Shown here: positions 44,431-57,018 of the stretch, one piece after another
Position numbering within the stretch: the stretch's first letter is position 1
Layout: the number at the start of each line of letters is the position of its first letter
From: Typhlomys cinereus
Lineage: Eukaryota; Chordata; Mammalia; Rodentia; Platacanthomyidae
Direction: 5' to 3'
Assembly: GCA_023101885.1 (NCBI GenBank)
Contig: JALPQD010000027.1
Coordinates: forward strand, 2,485,967 to 2,549,966
DNA length: 64,000 bases
Notes under the pieces: generated by a model
What the model saw: only the letters and a program-made list of their open reading frames with translations
Database searches by the model: none
Told to the model about the DNA's origin: nothing
Program-made: the position numbers and the translations under genes

Positions 44431-45600
44431 AGGAGATCTTGCTACAAAAACTATTAATCTAAGGAAGTTCTATTCAAGAAATGGAAGTATAACCTTGTCT
44501 AATGTTTAATTTATTAGAATTCTTTCCAACTTAAGGATGTTCTTCACACAATTTTTGTATAATTTGGGTTTGCTTTCAATATCTACATATTTTGCCAAGT
44601 AAACAATGATCTCTTCCATAATTCAAATAACTTTTACTAACTTTTGCACATTAAAGCACAGAAAGAAGTTTCTAAGATATATGAAAAAGTAGGTAATAAA
44701 CTGATGTAATGTTCTGACATATGTATGAAGTGAGATGATTTTATTTCATGAAACTCTTGCCATGGTTCAGTATTGTTATTACTTATATTAAAATTTGTTT
44801 AAAATTTGTGTTAAAATAAGGTCCTGGTGTCAATATAAATGAATGGATAAATATAAAATTAAACTATTATTTCTTAACATCAATTCAGAAAACTACTTTA
44901 TGTTTCTTAACAGCAGTACTTTTATATTTTAGAATCATATGTGTACTTGGACTTCTTGGCCATCTTAGGAGACAAGTTAGAGATCCTTTTCTATGTACTC
45001 AGTATACCATACAGTTTTAACCAAATGTTATAACTACCTTTGTATTTATTTAAAGGGTAGGAATTAACATGAACACATTCAGAAACATAATTTATTATAT
45101 AAAAATATTTTCCCAATGCTTAAATAAATGTTTCAAAATATTTTAATGTTGTATTCAATGTAATAATTGTTCAGTTGAATAAAAACTGAATAGGTAGTTC
45201 AGTTAAACCAATAGTTCACAATCAAATATTTCTTTTACTTATATGCTATATACAGCAACAGAATAGATATTATTGCTTTCCTTATCTTGACTTTTCCAAG
45301 TTATCTATGACTATCTATCTTTCAGACATTGTTAGTAAGAATACAAAATACTGTCACTAGTTTTTTTGTTTGTAATCAATCATACATTTACTATAGGATC
45401 TAGCAATAGAACTTTACCTATTTATTCAAGAAAAATAAAGACATAAGTCCACACAAACACATCTTGCTGTATCTATGATTGTAATTAAGAAATAGAAACT
45501 AAATAATGGCTTGTTTAATATCAACATATGACACTTATAAGCAACTGGTATTTTCCAGGATCATAACCATAGATTCAGTTCCATTTGAAACATTTAATGG
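44431..45600. other. Unrecognised AT-rich sequence
   Basis: No gene or named repeat recognised. Confidence 0.45.
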
Positions 45601-45787
45601 GGGCAGGAAAAATGGCTCTCAAGCAGAAAGTACTCAGTTAGGATCCCAAGTCCCACATAAAAATGCCAGGTGGGAAGAGCAGGTGGGCATAGCCTGGGAA
45701 ATTCCAGAGTAAAGCAAGGAGATAGAAGCAATCCATGATGATTTTCAAAGTCACCTTTGGCCTCCACAAGGACACACAGTGCCCTCT
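45601..45787 (+). repeat. B2-like SINE
   Basis: Diverged head ('ggcaggaaaaatggctctcaag'), then the well-kept body 'aaaaatgccaggtgggaagagc', 'gcctgggaaattccagagtaaagc', 'caatccatgatg', 'ggcctccacaaggacacacagtgccctctgg'. Confidence 0.8.
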
Positions 45788-45876
45788 GGTACACACACAC
45801 ACACACAAACAAACAAACAAACAAACAAACAAACAAACAAACAAATAAATAAATAAATAAATAAACAAACAAATAA
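45788..45876. repeat. (CA)n(CAAA)n(TAAA)n SINE tail microsatellite
   Basis: CA run, then ACAA units, then AAAT units: an expanded SINE tail. Confidence 0.95.
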
Positions 45877-45978
45877 ATGTATATCCTCTGTTAATCAAAA
45901 TTACAATAGATTTAAAAAGAAAACACTTAATGCTTCACTCCTAGGAAAATATTTTAAACTGTAATACCTAGAGAGTTT
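45877..45978 (+). repeat. Shared ~100-bp segment, copy 2
   Basis: Matches 2,522-2,622 ('cctctgttaatcaaaattacaat', 'aatgcttcactcc', 'gagagttttaaaa') and sits behind a different SINE copy. The similarity ends in an A-rich stretch. Confidence 0.7.
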
Positions 45979-46589
45979 TAAAAAAAACTACATAGTAAAA
46001 CTACATAGTAATATTTCCTTTGCTTATGAAATAAACTTGTCTTTATTGCTGTGATGCTAAAAGTGAAGTGGTCATCTAATCAACTTTGCAAGAGTAGGAA
46101 ATCAATAAAATTTTGATTACATTGGCCTTGTAGAGATATTGTTTCTTCAGGGTATTTTGCAAAGAAATATCTGAAAGTATTTTTATTAAAAGTTTTTGTT
46201 CAATAAGAATTTTTAATGAACTAATTTGATTTAGCTAGAGAATATTTTACTTACAAATGAGCAATGAGAATCAAAATGCTCTAATGTATATAATAGAATT
46301 ATTAGAGTGTAGCTAATTATTTTAATATAAAAATATCTTGTCCAACAAGACCTATCTAGCCCTGGTAGTTATTATTCTAATTCACTTTTAATTAATTCCT
46401 TGGGGCTCTAGAATTTTTTTTAAAAAAGCCTGCTGTTTCAATTGCATAAGCATTACTTTAGATATCATAGTCACAAATTCTATTTCCAGATTCTATTCAA
46501 CATTCTAATTAACTGACTTTTGAAGAAAGAAATCTAAGGTCTTATCTGCCCAGAGCAAAATAAAATTAAAAAAGATACACTCAAAAAAA
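45979..46589. other. Unrecognised AT-rich sequence
   Basis: Contains a short tandem 'actacatagta' pair near 45,987-46,012. Nothing else recognised. Confidence 0.45.
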
Positions 46590-46595
46590 TAGGTT

Positions 46596-47084
46596 CCTCA
46601 GCAAAACTGAAAAAAAAAACAACAAATAATAATTCAGAACATCAGAGCCCTACAATAATCACCTGGATCCAGACCAGCCAAATCTCTCCCCATCCTAAAG
46701 CTCAGGGAAATTTGCGGAAGAGAGGGTGGTAAGATTGTAAGAGTCTGAAGATGGGGACGAGCAATGAACGATACACAAGATACTCCACACAAGTTAGGAC
46801 CAAGTAACCATAATAAGACTTTGCATGACCTGCACAATGACTGACATATCAATGACCCCCTCCCCAAAGTCTACCATGGATCACAGTCATTAAGATCTTT
46901 AGAGACAAGGGATTAACAGTCACAATAGTGTTCCCATACTAAAGGGGAGCACAAGAAAGGGCTCTAGGCAATGCTACTGAGTCTTTACACCACATTAGAG
47001 TGGAGGATCCAGGGAAGGGTGGAGGAAGGGAGGGGACCAGGGTACCCATTAAGTTTGTATGAGTGGAAAAAATAATAAAAAACA
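46596..47084 (+). mobile_element. L1 3'-UTR, 5'-truncated
   Basis: 'cagcaaaactg', 'ataattcagaacatcagag', 'gctcagggaaatttgcgg', 'gtgttcccatactaaaggggagcac' and 'agtttgtatgagtgg' match 24,690-25,250. The G-rich tract is mostly deleted. It ends in AATAATAAAAAA. Confidence 0.88.
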
Positions 47085-47760
47085 GCTTTCTCCCCTAAAC
47101 AGTTAACTATCTAGCTAAAAGTTTCTAATTGAAGTAAATAGATATTATGAATTGATGAGCATGTATATAGCAACTGTTCAAAATATGAAAGATTGAAGCA
47201 GGACAAATCTTGGACCTAGGTTCATACTAGGTTCATTTGTAGAAATACCAATTTATAGACTCCCCCCATGGTCATCACAGGCTTCTAGCAGAAGTGACAA
47301 CTGGTTAAACAATTCACATAGGGCTAGTCTCTAACTAACAGAGAGCACTTAGTGTTTTTTTTTTTTTTTTTTGACAGGGAAAGATCAACTTACCTCATCA
47401 AGACAGAAAATCCAAGAAAGGAAGCACCTCATGACTGCCAAATATTTCAAAGCATTAAACCAAGGTGAGAACTGAGAACTCATTTGATTTACTGATGTAG
47501 AATTCCTATTTTCCCTGAAAACTGTAATTTCAATGCAATTATTAGTAGGAAGAATCCACACTTCAGTAGACTGAAATCTGAAGGGAAGTTAAGAATGAAT
47601 GATGATAATGAGAACTCTGTCAACTTATTTTCCACAAATCATGAAGAAAGGGGCACCTGGAAGTCATGGACCTTCTCCTTATTTTTTTAAATGGAAATAT
47701 ATACAAATGTTCCCATTTTTGTAGTTAAAACACCAAAGGAATGGGCAGTTATTGAGAATA
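47085..47760. other. Unrecognised sequence with poly(T)
   Basis: Contains a poly(T) run near 47,356-47,373. No gene recognised. Confidence 0.4.
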
Positions 47761-47764
47761 GAAC

Positions 47765-47892
47765 TTTGACTAAGCATGATGTCACACACCTATAATCTTA
47801 GGACTCAGTTATCTGAGGCAGGATCTTGAGTTCCTTGGTAGTCAGGGCAGCATAGGAAGATCCTGTCTCAAATAAACCGAAAAGTAAAGAAA
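47765..47892 (+). repeat. B1-like (7SL-derived) SINE monomer
   Basis: 'aagcatgatgtcacacacctataatcttagga', 'gaggcaggatcttgagttccttggtagtcagggcagcatagg' and 'tcctgtctcaaataaa' give the full B1 order, diverged. Confidence 0.8.
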
Positions 47893-48056
47893 CATTATTT
47901 TAAGGACTAACAGAAAAAAATTAAGCTCTAACTTGATATCTGAGGATTCACAATGACTTATTTTGGTTGTTAGGTGTGGTGAGTTAAGTGTTATGAGTAG
48001 ATATAATGTTCACAAAATGTTTTAAATTGGCATGCTGAACCATAAGACTTTCGGGC

Positions 48057-48437
48057 TGTTAGTTGCAGGTGCCAACTGAATAACTGAGGACTTAGCCTTT
48101 AGGTACAGCTCTAAAAAGTCATTTAGTTAGGGCAAGTGTTGAGTAAATATATGTGAAATTATCTAATTGATATAAGAAGACCCAACTCATAGTGAGTGGG
48201 ACCATTATCTGGGCAGATGAATAAAATGCAGAGAGTTGGCTCAATATTTAGCAGACTGGCAAGCAAGAAAGTTCATTGCCTCTCTCAGTTCTTTCTGTGG
48301 ATGTGTTGCAGCCAGTTCCCATGGTCTGGATGTTGGTAAGAACCCTTCTACCATACTGATGAATGAAACCAAGACTCATAAGTTGAAATAAACCCTTATC
48401 CACTACATTGTTTGAATTCATTCAGTAAATAGAAACA
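48057..48437 (+). mobile_element. MaLR-like solo LTR, plus orientation, diverged
   Basis: 'gcaggtgccaactgaataactgag', 'gaagacccaactcatagtgagtggg', 'gttgcagccagttcccatgg' and the signal in 'gaaataaacccttatcc' parallel the 31,281 LTR but with much divergence. Ends are estimates. Confidence 0.6.
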
Positions 48438-48439
48438 AA

Positions 48440-50250
48440 ATCATATATCCCATAAAGATTAGAGAATTAGCTGCAAGAAAAGAAAAATGTCAATAATAAA
48501 ATCTTGATAAACAATGTAAAGATGTTAACAATGGACATCTCTTCCAGAGTGGGCTGCTGTGAGGACTAAAGAAGCAAAAGGACAACAGATGGAACTTGTG
48601 AGGGAAAGAGGTTTCTTTGTTTAATATAACAGCAAAACAGTGTTAATGGAAGTAACCCAGTCAATAGGAAGAAACTGAAAACTTAAAAGGAAATACATAC
48701 AGGAACAGGGTTGTGAACAAAGTGAGAAGGAATGGGGTGAAACTTGAATTGGGAGCTGGGGTGACCTTGGCAGGGACACATCATCTATAGTGCTAGGGAA
48801 AGCAGGTACCTAATGTGCAGATGGAGTACAGTTGTCCCTGTAAGGGGACAAATTTAGTTCTTCATGAGCATTTCAGTTGATAAGTCAAATACATGGCAAG
48901 ATAAGAAGTAAGATTAAAGTAACAGAAAGGGAATGAAAAATATCTGCAAATAAAAGGAAAGCTGACCATTCATGTCTTTTCACTCAGAGCTTTATATGTA
49001 TGAGCCTCTATAAATGCAAAGGCCATTCCTTTGCTATGGAAGGAATGAAAATCATCCTTCTAGATGACTTTCCTATGTTAAATTTGATTCCTTTTTCCAT
49101 TTTAATCTACCCTGACTAAATAGAATCTGGGTATTAAACAACTGTCAGTTATAGATTCTGATCAATCTACTTGCAGACAATATAATGACAGAAACAAGCA
49201 TTTGGGGTGTTCATACTGTGGTGAAATGCTTCAGTATTGAAACCATGTCAGTTGCTCACAGATTCCAATGGGTTTACACCAAAACACTCTCATTTCAATA
49301 TCCCTTTTTAGTCTCTTTGAAGATTTTTGATTTTGTAATCAATGCAAAAGAAGGAGAGGAATATGATTAAAAGGAATATGTGGATGACACAACATTACTT
49401 AGTCAGCAGATGCAAAAGTGGTCTGTGTTCATTGAGTGCCACATAACTCACATCATGTGAAATAATAAGACATTAATCCACCATCCTGGTGGAAGTGGGA
49501 GTTGAAGGCCAATTAGACAGAAAAATTTTCCTGATGTGTCAAAATAATGCAAATGGTTGTGCTAAATAAATTCATACTGGTATAATGCTGTGAAAATTGA
49601 ATGATTAATAACTTTCAGTACTGTTCCTGCTTCATTTAACACACAGTAGATGAATATACAAGTTCTCTAACAACAGTACATTTTTGTATGGATAGAACAC
49701 GCTCCACTGGAATTGCTGCTTTCTATGTGACACATAAAACCCCAGGATCATTTTCTTTTAATTTCCATTTTTCAATTTAACAAGCCCTAGGACTAGAAAT
49801 TGGCTTTGAAACTACAGCCTAAAATAGTTCCCTCATATGAAAAAGACAACTAACAAATTAGACATCTCTGATATGCTCAAAAAACTTGGACTAAGGCAAT
49901 TCAAGTAGAAATACTTATTTATTTTTCCTACAATGTTTGCTCCATAATGACTCTCAGATGAAAAATAGCATTAAGAAGGCAAAGTTAATTTTAAAATTTG
50001 TTAAAACGTTCTTATCCATGTCAGAAAAGGCAGCATTTGTCTTGGCTATTTATGGTTTCTATAAAGTTTCTATAATAAATAGAAAGAAAAAAGGAAAGAA
50101 AAAAACTTACTACTAGAGTCTGCCTGTTAATATTACCTTTAATACCACTGGCATATTAATTCTTCTGTGTTTGAGTCTTGAAATAAATAATGAAAAAAGT
50201 TCTTGTGTTATCATAGTAATTTCCTCATCTAAAAGCAGTTAGTTTTCTCT
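48440..50250. other. Unrecognised AT-rich sequence
   Basis: About 1.8 kb with no recognised gene or repeat. Confidence 0.45.
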
Positions 50251-50254
50251 GAGG

Positions 50255-50655
50255 TGGTCTCAATATGGGTTTGTGTCACTGACCTTTTCATCGCTGTGAC
50301 AAAATGCCTGCTGGAACTGGTTTAAAATGAGGAAAGATTTATTTGGATTAGAGTACCTGATGTGACAGTCCAAGGTGAACTCAATCCATTGCTTGGAGCC
50401 TGAGGCAAGACAGAGCATCACTGCAGCAGGAACCTGTGGCAAAGGGGCTACTCATCCGCATACAATAAAACAGTGAAGAAATAGAGAGATGGCTCAGAGG
50501 TTAAAGCTCTGTCTGGCAAGCAGAAGGTCCTGAGTTTGGACCCCAAGTTCCACAGACCAAAAAAAAAAAAAATTGCCATGGGGAAATGGTAAGCGGAACC
50601 TGGGAAATCCCACAGTGAAGCAAGAAGGGGGTAGAAGTAATCCAGGATAATTTCT

Positions 50656-50701
<46 letters not shown>

Positions 50702-50712
50702 CACACACATAT

Positions 50713-50747
<35 letters not shown>

Positions 50748-51012
50748 AAATAAATAAAAAATAGATTAAAAAGAAAGAAAAGTGAAGATTGTAAAAGATC
50801 TGCCCAGGAAACTATTTCCCACAACCAGACTATACCTCCAAACCTTCCATTCAGCTCTGAACTCATCCATCTATCACTCTCTCAATGAGACCACATCCCT
50901 CGTAATCCATTCATCTCTCAATAGACCCATCTATGTACACTGTTACCCTGGAGAACTAGTATTGAGCACATGAGAATTTTGGGGGAAACCATTTATATTC
51001 AAACCCTAACAG
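50255..51012 (-). mobile_element. MaLR-like LTR, minus orientation, split by a SINE
   Basis: The left part has 'cgctgtgacaaaatgcctg' and 'gaggaaagatttatttggattag', the complement of a MaLR LTR 3' end. The right part (50,775-51,012) ends in 'gagaattttgggggaaacc..attcaaaccctaaca', the complement of an MST/ORR-type LTR start. A SINE separates them. Confidence 0.55.
50472..50765 (+). repeat. B2-like SINE with (CA)n tail, inside an LTR
   Basis: Head 'agagagatggctcagaggtt', B-box-like 'gagtttggacccc', body 'cctgggaaatcccacagtgaagc', then (CA)n at about 50,660-50,744 and an A-rich end. AAAACAGTGAAG before and GAAAAGTGAAG after suggest a diverged target duplication. Confidence 0.85.
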
Positions 51013-51309
51013 GGTCATAGTTTATAATGTGGTGTTTTAGTTTTGGGGTGTTTTTGCTTTTGCTTTTGTTTTTGCAGTAAGTTCTTGCTATGTGGCCCCC
51101 CAGGTAGTCTCCAATTTAGAATCCTTCCCAATCCCTCCTATCTTTTACAGCCATGAGACACAACACCTGCATTTATCTTGCAGTTTTCTTAAAGTGCATT
51201 GTTTTTAATTGAATGTATATGTATCATACAATCACTTTCATCATATTTGTGTTCTAAGGAACTAATAATAAGAATATTAGGAACAAAGCTAAGTATCAAC
51301 TTTTGCTAA

Positions 51310-51705
51310 TCTTCATGCTATGGCTTCAGTGTAGCTCCTGAACATGTGTGTTGAAAATTGAATCATCAGCGCAGCATTGTTGGAAGGAGGGGGTCTTCGG
51401 GAAGGTATCCAGGTCACAACAGTTTCATTTACTGAGTGGATTGGTGCCCTGATGAAGGTTCCTTATGTCAGAACTCAGTTCTTTGGAAAAGATCAAGTCC
51501 AGTCCAATTTTATCTGTCTCTGCCTCTGCCTCTCTTTATCTGTGTCTCTGTCTCACTCCTCTCTCTTCTACCATGGATAAATCAGCAAGAAGTCCCATTC
51601 CAAATGCTATTCCCTGGGTCATGGACTTCCTGGACTTCCAAGTAACGAGTCAACTTTCTGTTTATTAGACATTGCTCAGTGTCTCCCTCGGAATAGAATT
51701 TGTAG
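51310..51705 (+). mobile_element. MaLR-like (MST/MLT1-type) LTR, plus orientation
   Basis: 'tgctatggcttcagtg', 'gtgttgaaaattgaatcatcagcgcagcattgttggaagg', 'gagtggattggtgccctgatg' and the CT-rich middle follow the layout of mammalian MaLR LTRs. Ends are approximate. Open frames at 51,377-51,668 arise from it. Confidence 0.6.
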
Positions 51706-51709
51706 TGAG

Positions 51710-52066
51710 TAAAACAGCATCCAGATTAATAGTCTCATTTCAAAGTTATTACATGGAAAACTGGAGTTTTGACATGCCAAATAAATATTAAAGAGAAGCC
51801 AAAGATAATAGATCTCATTTTGTTATTTTTTAAATGAAGCAATGGAGGGAAAAATGCAGAACATCACTTAGACATTGTGTTAGTAGCTTTTTACAGGATC
51901 CAAAGCCGAGTCAGATTCATTGAGATACAAGTATTCTTCTTCTTGATATTAGATTGAAAAAAATCTTTACACTACATAACAGAAAGGTATGCATAAGAAG
52001 TTCTAATAAATTCAAACATTTCATGATCTCATATAGCAATTTTTTATCTAGAAATTTAGAAATTTT

Positions 52067-52070
<4 letters not shown>
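51710..52070. other. Unrecognised non-coding sequence
   Basis: No gene or named repeat recognised. It ends at an (AT)n run of about 52,079-52,100. Confidence 0.4.
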
Positions 52071-52099
<29 letters not shown>

Positions 52100-52101
52100 G
52101 T

Positions 52102-52570
52102 ATGGGAGCAGTAAGATTGTAAGAGCCTGAAGTGGGGCAGGGCAGAGCAAGACATTATGTTCTAGGCATAACGAAAATGTTACAATCATGATTTCACTGC
52201 AGTTATGTAAACCTCCAAAAGATCTGCACAGAAATTATCCTATCAACATTTCATCATGGAAGGAGAAAAATCTCAAGAGGCTCCATGTCTCCCTGAAAGA
52301 CTGACAAGGGTTCATGCTGATTGGGAGGGAGGATAGAAGATGTTTTGTTCAGTGGTATAACCAGAGATACTTGGATTATATTCCAGCAAGTATTCACATA
52401 CATGCCATACTAGGCAAACCAGTGGCACAAATGTGAAAAGATATAAAAATAAGACAGAATCTGGCAGAGGAGAAGAAGACTTGCAACAAGAAGAGGATTG
52501 GAAATGGGATTGCGGATTAAGGTCTGAAAATATAATTCAGCTTTGAAAGACTAAAAGAATACAATTTTAA
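52102..52570 (+). mobile_element. L1 3'-UTR fragment, older subfamily
   Basis: 'gggagcagtaagattgtaagagcctgaagtgg', 'aaatctcaagaggctccatgtctccctgaaagactg' and 'cacaaatgtgaaaagatataaaaataag' match 32,560-33,000. It ends A-rich. Confidence 0.75.
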
Positions 52571-52699
52571 AATAAAAGAAACTATACCAATTTTCTATGA
52601 CTTTTCCAAAAGTGCTTGTGGACTTTGGAAAGAAAAATATCAATGAAACATTAACAAATAAAATTCGATAATGTTAAAAAATGGGAGAATGGCCTAAAG

Positions 52700-55600
52700 C
52701 TTGACATCCACAAAAACAACAAGTAACAGAAAATACACTAACTCCTGGAAACTTAACAATATGATGCTGAATGAGAATTGGATTCAGGAAGAAATTAAAA
52801 AAGAAATTCAAGATTTCCTGAAAGTGAACAATAATGAAAATACAACTTACCAAAAACTCTGGGACACAATGAAAGCTGTTCTAAGAGGTAAGTTCATAGC
52901 TCTTAATGCCTACATCAAAAAAATGGAAACATCAGAAATAAATAACTTAACATGCAGCTTAAAGCTTTAAAGACACTAGAGCAAATGATACCAAAAGCAG
53001 TAGAAAGGAGGAGATTATCAAAATAAGGGGAAAAATATCTGAAATCCAGATTAGGAAAATGATACAGAAAATCAACCAGTCAAAAAACTGCTTTTTGGAA
53101 AAATCAATGAGATAGACACACCCCTAGTTAAATTAACCAAAAACAAGAGAGAGAAAACCCAAATCAACAAAATTAGAAATGAAAATGAAGTTATCACCAC
53201 TGAAACCCAAGAAATCCAGAGTATTATAACGTCATATTTCAAAAACTTATACTCTGTGAAATTTGACAGCACAAAAGAGATGGATGAATTCCTGAGTAAA
53301 CACAACTTACCTAAATTGAATCAGGAAGTTGTGAATTATTTAAATACTCCTATAACATATAAGGAAATCGAGGAAGTAAACTCGAATCTTCCCACCAAAA
53401 AATGCCCTGGACCAGATGGATTCAGCACAAAGTTCTACCAGACATTTAAGAAGCTAATAACACCAATACTACTTAAATTGGTCCATCAAATAGCAAAGGA
53501 AGGAACACTACCAGATTTTTTTTCTACAAAGCTAATATCTTAATCCCAAAAGCTAATAAAGATACACTTAAAAAAGAAAACTACAGGCCAATCTCTCTGA
53601 TGAACACAGATGCAAAGATTCTCAACAAGTCTTAGCAAATTGGATTCAAAAACATATCAACAAGATCATCCACGGGGATCAAGTAGGCTTTATCCCAGGC
53701 ACACAAGGTTGGTTCAAATACACAAATCAATAAATGTAATTCACCATAAAAACCAGTCCAAAATCCAAGACCACACGATACTCTCCTTAGATGCAGAAAA
53801 AGCTTTTGACAAGATCCAACAGCCTTTTATGATCAAAAACCTAGAGAAGGTTGGAATGGAAGGAACCTTTATCAACATAATAAAAGCTGTATACAACAAG
53901 CCCACAGCAAGGATTATACTCAATGGGGAAAAACGTGAAGCATTGCAACTTCAATCAGGGACTAGACAAGGCTGTCCACTCTCACCACTTCTATTCAATA
54001 TCGTACTTGAAGTCTTAGCGGAAGCCATAAGACAAGAAAGGGACATAAAAGGGATTCAAATTGGCAAGGAAGAAATCAAGCTATCTCTATTTGCAGATGA
54101 CATGATCTTATATATGAGTGATCCCAAAAACTCCACCTGGAAGCTCCTGGAACTAATTGAGAAGTTCAGCAGGGTAGCAGGATACAAAATAAACATACAA
54201 AAATCAGTGGCTTTCCTATATGCCCAAAGTGAAAGAAGTGAAAAAGCCCTGAGAGAAACAATCCCATTTACTATAGCCCCTAAAAAGATGAAATAACTTG
54301 GTAGAAACCTAACCAAGGGGGTAAAAGACCTTTACAATGAAAACTTTAAAATCCTAAAGAAAGAAATTACAGAAGACACCAGAAGGTGGAAAGACCTGCC
54401 ATGTTCCTGGATTGGCAGAATCAACATCATACAAATGAGCATCCTACCAAAGGCAATATACAGATTTAATGCTATACCAATGAAAATCCCAAAGCAATTC
54501 TTTAAAGAAGTTGACCAAACAATCTCAAAATTCATATGGAGGCTCAAAAGATCCAGGATAGCAAAAACAATCCTGAGTAACAACAACACGGCTGGAGGTA
54601 TCACCATACCAAACCTTAGTCTATACTACAAATCTATAGTTGTAAAAACAGCCTGGTATTGGCTCCAAAATAGACACACAGATCAATGGATAAGGATTGA
54701 AAACCCAGATATAAGTTCACACAACTATAGCCATTTGGTCTTTGATAAAGGGGCCCAAACAATCTAATGGAGAAAGAACAGCATCTTCAACAAATGGTGC
54801 TGGAAAAACTGGAAGTCCACATGCAGAACATTAAAACTGGACCCGTATTTGTCACCATGTACAAGAATTAATTCTAAATGGATCAAGGACCTCAATATAA
54901 GGCCCGAGACTATAAAAACCATAGTCGAAAGGGTAGGGAACTCCCTCGAGCTGATTGGGCTAGGCCAACAGTTCCTAAACGGACATCCAATAGCACAGTC
55001 ACTACAACCAACACTCAACACATGGGATCTTGTGAATATTAGAGCTTCTGTTCAGATAAAGAGATTGTCACACGAGCTCAAAGGCAACCCACAGAATGGG
55101 AGAAAATCTTCACTAACCACACATCTGATAGAGCTCTATTATCCAGAATGCACAAAGAACTTAGAAAACTAAACACCAAGGAAGCAAATGGGCCAATTAA
55201 AAAATGAGCCTTGGAACTTAAAAGAAACTTTTCCAATGACGAAATTAAAATGCCTAACAAATATCTTTAAAAATGCTCCACATCTTTAGCCATCAGGGAA
55301 ATGCAAATGAAAACTTCCCTGAGATATCATTTCACCCCTGTCAGGATGGCAAAATTCACAATACAAACAACACCAAGTGCTGGAGAGGATGTGGAGAGAG
55401 GGGAACTTTCCTTCATTACTGGTGGGAATGCAGGCTCATACAACCACTCTGGCAAGCCATCTGGCAATTCTTAAAAAGTTAGAGATTGAAATGTCATATG
55501 ACCCTGCTATACCACTTTTGGGAATAACCCTCCATACAGAAAAATTCACCTTGATAGCACAAGCATGACCATGTTCATAGTAGCACTGTTTACAATAGCA

Positions 55601-55830
55601 AAGTCATGGAATCAGCCCAAATGTCCAACAGTTGACGAGTGGATAAGGAATATGTTGTACATTTATACAATAGAATACTACTCAGTCATCAAAAACGATG
55701 AATTAATGCAATTTGCCAGGTAATGGATGGAATTAGGAACAATTATATTGAGTGAAGTATACCAGACACAGAAAATTAAGCACCATATGTACTCCCTAAT
55801 AGGTGGATCCTAGTACCAAACCCACTTAGA
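52700..55830 (+). pseudogene. L1 ORF2, 5'-truncated and mutated (copy B)
   Basis: The best preserved ORF2: it begins after the endonuclease and runs through linker, reverse transcriptase and Cys-rich end. Main open parts are 52,701-52,970, 53,256-53,543, 53,610-54,296, 54,435-54,767 and 54,849-55,172. The reverse transcriptase has [20 protein letters not shown] and an intact FADD at 54,090-54,101. A Cys motif CWRGCGERGTFLHYWWEC lies near 55,376-55,429. Frameshifts near 53,520 and 53,632, a stop at 54,294-54,296 and further stops make it non-functional. It continues into its own 3' UTR. Confidence 0.93.
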
Positions 55831-56838
55831 GGCACTCAAAGACAAATCTCTGTAATGCCTACAGTAATTGTAAAGATTATAAACAGGAGGGATAGGGAAG
55901 GAGTGCCCCACCAGAAACAAGGAGAGAGGGGACCATGTTACAGCAGAGATAATAGGCCACCATCAAGGACTGCAAGTAAATAATGAAATATGTGGTTAAG
56001 TTCACAGACTTTCCTTCCTGGTCATTTGCAACTGATGAGATATGATCTCACCAGAAGGGGAGGGCATATAGGCTGCTAGATAGAAAGTAACCATTTTGCA
56101 AACGGATGATTGACCTCTCTCTCTCTCTGCAGTCTCCTACTTTTATTCCATCTACCTTTGAATATACTCTTATAACAAGAATCTAATTTAACAGGCTTTT
56201 ATTTCTGGCCAGGGGGTGACATCCAATACCCATCAGGATGGAGCCAAGGCCATTGCAGGAGCAGCAAAACTGAAAAAAAAATCAACAAACCATAATTCAG
56301 AACATCAGAGACTCTACATCAACCAACTGGAACTTGGCCAGCCTAATCTCTCTCCATGCTGAAGCTCAGGGAAATTTGCGGAAGAGGGGGCGGTAAGATT
56401 GTAAGAGCACAAGGATAGGAGGAGCAATGATATGCAAGATACTCCACCGCAAGTTAGGGCCGAAGCAATCATAATCGGACTTTGCATGCCCTGCTCAATG
56501 TACAACACATTCCTGACCCCACAAAGTCTAGCATAGGCTACAGGCACTAAGATCCTTGGAGGCAAGGGATTGACAGCCACTGTAGTGTTCCTATGCTTAA
56601 GGGGAACACAGGAAAGGTTCTGGGAAATGCCCCTGGGTCCTTGCACCTCATCGGAGAGGAGGACCCAGAGGAGAGTTTGGCATGCATATTAAAGGATGCT
56701 CCGGGGATGGGAGGGGGAGATACTGGGGGATGAGGAGGAAAGGAGGAGGGGAGGGGGACACAGAGGAGTGGAGGGGTGGAGGGAGGGAGGGGACCGGTGT
56801 ACCTGTTAAGTTTGTATGAGGGGAAATAAAAAAAAGCA
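55831..56838 (+). mobile_element. L1 3' UTR of copy B (reference for the subfamily)
   Basis: Directly follows ORF2 and explains the orphan copies at 24,332, 40,400, 46,596 and 57,019. It contains 'gctcagggaaatttgcggaag', a G-rich tract at about 56,700-56,795 and the end 'agtttgtatgaggggaaataaa'. Minus-strand frames at 56,314-56,882 are antisense translations. Confidence 0.92.
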
Positions 56839-57008
56839 TTGTGAGTTAAAAAGCATATAGAGATGTGGCACATAGAGAGCAAAAATAGAAATTCGTGATT
56901 ATATAACCCAGGTAAAGCCCATGAGCTTTAATTAAATCACGGTCTTTAATGTGTTCATATAAAGGAAAGGTAGGGTGAAAGTGAGCTTTTGAAATAGAGA
57001 CTAACGAT

Positions 57009-57018
57009 TCAAGGGAGT
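57009..57018. repeat. Target-site duplication, left (TCAAGGGAGT)
   Basis: Exact match to 57,244-57,253 around the minus-strand L1 end. Confidence 0.9.

Noticed and set aside
45788..45876. Regularly spaced short repeats that could suggest a CRISPR-like array
   Set aside because: Simple 4-base repeats of a SINE tail without unique spacers, in a mammalian context.
50448..50866. Cys/Val-rich minus-strand frames resembling Cys-rich secreted peptides
   Set aside because: Translations of (GT)n/(CA)n within a SINE tail.
53610..54296. 228-codon frame as a functional reverse-transcriptase gene
   Set aside because: It is part of a 5'-truncated L1 ORF2 with frameshifts before it and a stop in mid-domain order after it.
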